Shown: piece after piece, positions 28,501 to 30,303 of the stretch
How positions within the stretch are numbered: position 1 is the stretch's first letter
How the letters are laid out: every line of letters begins with the position of its first letter
IMG/VR virus record: IMGVR_UViG_3300043499_000163
Span: 1 to 30,303 of that record
Length of the DNA stretch: 30,303 bases
Source of the DNA: a virus
Reading direction: 5' to 3' (one strand)
The notes under the pieces: model-generated
Told to the model about the DNA's origin: nothing
What the model saw: only the letters and a program-made list of their open reading frames with translations
Database searches by the model: none
Made by a program: the position numbers and the translations under genes

Positions 28501-30303
28501 TGCCTCGTTGTTGTCGTCCACCTCCGCCTCCGATTGGTACCACGTTACCAGCGGCTTGCTGCTGCTGGATTGCTGTTGGGGACATAACATCAATCTTGAA
28601 CTGGTTGATGTTCTTCAGTCCGCCCAACTGGGCGACAAAGGCAAAGATTTTGCCCAAGTCGTACGATTGCAAAACTTGAGGAGCCTGGGCCATTTGAGAA
28701 AGCATTTGGCTCCACAATGCTACTTGCGCCATTCGGTCGATCGGCAAGGTGCCGTCGACGGGAACGAAGTCGTAAAAGCCTGCGATGTCCTGCGGACTCA
28801 CTTGCAAGAAGCTTTCCACTGAACCTTGGTGCTGAAAAGCATCACCTGCGATGCGGATTTTCATGGAATCCTGCATCATTTGTTGCGTACTTTGGAGCAG
28901 AATTTGCGATAGGTCCGAGAAACCAGTCGCGGACATCCACTCCGAAGCAGTTTTCAATCGGTTGATACCAAACGTAGAAGAAGTACGGACTTCGGTAGCT
29001 GTCTTTCTCCCGCCAGAATTGACCACACCCATGATGGAGTCGTTCACTCCAGTCACTCTCTGGATCAAACCAGACACTACTTGAGCATCCTGCATGTGCA
29101 TCTGGGTCACATCCTGGACCTGGAACTGCGTGAGCGCCGTTCTCACATCCTGCCCGTACATCTCCTCTTTCAAACGGATGATCTTGCCAGGCCTGGGGTC
29201 CAACAGGTCCTTCATGACAATCTTCGACGGATCGACGATGAACATATCGTTCAAAGCTTTCCGCGTATTGTAGAAATGTGCGTTGAACAGCCATGTCATT
29301 ACATCCGTTAGTGGGCCGGCGAGCTCAAGCATGCTGCGCTTGAACAGTGCGTAACCTTCCGGTTCGCTTTCGAGCAGAGCGAACGGGAATTTATTGTGGT
29401 AATGCCCCATCGGCTGGCAGCCGACGATGACAGAATCATTCGCTATCGCGAAGGCCCACTTTTCCGGGTAGCTTCCTTCTCCCAATCCCCATTCCCTGGG
29501 AATGAGTTCAATATAGAATTCGAGGAGATCCAGACCATTGAGGTTGATTTGCCGACCAGTGTGCGACCAGCCACCTTCTCCCGGGCGCACCGGATACGTG
29601 ATAATTGGGCTGCCTTCTTGCGAGCCGATCGAGCCAGATCGAGCATCGCGCGCAGCGTCGAGGTTGAAGTAGAGTCCTCTTGCGGCTCCTTTAACCATAT
29701 AGTTCCATGAGACTTGACAAAGTCTTCCACAGAATTCACCCTTCTGCAAATTGGTGAAGGTTACTCTCGGATCGGGATAGAAGTCATAGGGCCGGACGTT
29801 ATATAATTCATTCCCTTCGTAAGCTGTAAGGACTTTCTGACGCATCTCTTTGTGCGTCGTACCGAGACCAACCCCTAGGAAATCGTCCTCAACGTCGATT
29901 TCCTCGGAGATAATCATTTGATCCTTGCACCAGTAGTTGCCAAGGATTCCGACTCCGTATTTCCCGGAGTCCAATAACCATATGTAGAGGTTGGGCAACA
30001 TGCGCCCAACTTGGACTTGGTAGTCCATGACGGATTCGACGGCCATCGTCGCATTCTGCCCTTGGCCGTTGCGACCGGAATATTGAAGAATTGGATTCCG
30101 GCCGAGAAACACACTCGTTACGTAAGTGTGATAAGACATCAAGACGGCGTAGTCGAAGGGAATCTTCAGCGTCGTGAACTGGGGATCACCCTGCTCGCGC
30201 TTCGCCCGACGCCGCGCATCCACTTCCTTCTCTGGCATGTACGCCAAGAAAGCCTCGTCGTTCTTAATCCATTGATTATAACGACCCTGCATGGTCTGCT
30301 GAG
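28433..30303 (-). CDS. Portal (head-tail connector) protein, 5' end possibly outside the window
   Basis: The frame gives 619 residues from an ATG at 30292 and is still open to the window edge (three more codons: Gln, Gln, Thr), so the real start may be upstream. The first part has TLKIPFDYAVLMSYHTYVTSVFLGRNPI, typical of podoviral portals (short form: YHTYVTSVFLGRNP). The middle has NVRPYDFYPDPRV and FNAHFYNTRKALNDMF. The later part has a long helix with ARTALTQFQVQD-like sequence, GVNDSIMGV and RKTATEVR, which matches the stem/helix part of portals. It forms the ring through which DNA is packed and released. The terminase gene should lie further right, outside the window. Confidence 0.8.
   Translation of the reverse strand, partial: QQTMQGRYNQWIKNDEAFLAYMPEKEVDARRRAKREQGDPQFTTLKIPFDYAVLMSYHTYVTSVFLGRNPILQYSGRNGQGQNATMAVESVMDYQVQVGRMLPNLYIWLLDSGKYGVGILGNYWCKDQMIISEEIDVEDDFLGVGLGTTHKEMRQKVLTAYEGNELYNVRPYDFYPDPRVTFTNLQKGEFCGRLCQVSWNYMVKGAARGLYFNLDAARDARSGSIGSQEGSPIITYPVRPGEGGWSHTGRQINLNGLDLLEFYIELIPREWGLGEGSYPEKWAFAIANDSVIVGCQPMGHYHNKFPFALLESEPEGYALFKRSMLELAGPLTDVMTWLFNAHFYNTRKALNDMFIVDPSKIVMKDLLDPRPGKIIRLKEEMYGQDVRTALTQFQVQDVTQMHMQDAQVVSGLIQRVTGVNDSIMGVVNSGGRKTATEVRTSSTFGINRLKTASEWMSATGFSDLSQILLQSTQQMMQDSMKIRIAGDAFQHQGSVESFLQVSPQDIAGFYDFVPVDGTLPIDRMAQVALWSQMLSQMAQAPQVLQSYDLGKIFAFVAQLGGLKNINQFKIDVMSPTAIQQQQAAGNVVPIGGGGGRQQRGNGSRETGTAPVVAGAPGMGVAA

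Overview
The window is part of a tailed-phage genome with a podovirus-like gene set, most likely infecting a Gram-negative (probably proteobacterial) host. The phage call rests on a portal, scaffold-like protein, major capsid protein, adaptor, tail-nozzle-like protein and a 1,881-residue ejection-type protein. The host call rests on several Sec-type and one Tat-type signal peptide and on a GH108-type endolysin; no host genes are visible. Both ends are cut: the left edge lies inside a gene with an acidic tail, and the right edge lies inside or just upstream of the portal gene. No terminase, integrase, RNA polymerase, tRNA or CRISPR array was seen.

Left arm (1-9416, + strand): nucleotide metabolism and replication, read as one compact operon with many ATGA/GTGA stop-start overlaps. 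In order: a Sak4-like RecA-fold ATPase and a putative single-strand DNA-binding partner; a DUF4406-type protein; a ParB-domain/DNA-methyltransferase fusion; four small membrane or exported proteins (one with a twin-arginine signal, one with a Sec signal); a family A DNA polymerase in two pieces; and a DUF3987-like helicase/ATPase. The first polymerase piece carries a uracil-DNA-glycosylase-like domain, a 3'-5' exonuclease and the polymerase domain up to the NLQNIP motif. The second carries motifs A, B and C. Between them lie a 76-residue unknown protein, a stand-alone Lon-type (S16) protease domain with an intact Ser-Lys dyad at the Lon spacing, and possibly one more small ORF.

Right arm (9220-30303, - strand): structure and lysis, read right to left. 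Portal, a small overlapping protein, Gln-rich scaffold-like protein and major capsid protein are followed by a strong intrinsic terminator. Then come GH108 endolysin, four consecutive spike/adhesin-type genes that all begin with Sec signal peptides (one a large Calx-beta plus glycosidase-like protein), adaptor, tail nozzle, fibre-like protein, GNAT-like protein, and three proteins leading to the giant polyvalent protein, which contains an HExxH metallopeptidase motif. The two arms converge tail to tail and their last genes overlap by 197 bases.

The most unusual parts are the polymerase split around a Lon-type protease domain, and the run of apparent virion adhesins carrying export signals. 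All functions are read by eye from motifs and order; no database search was run.
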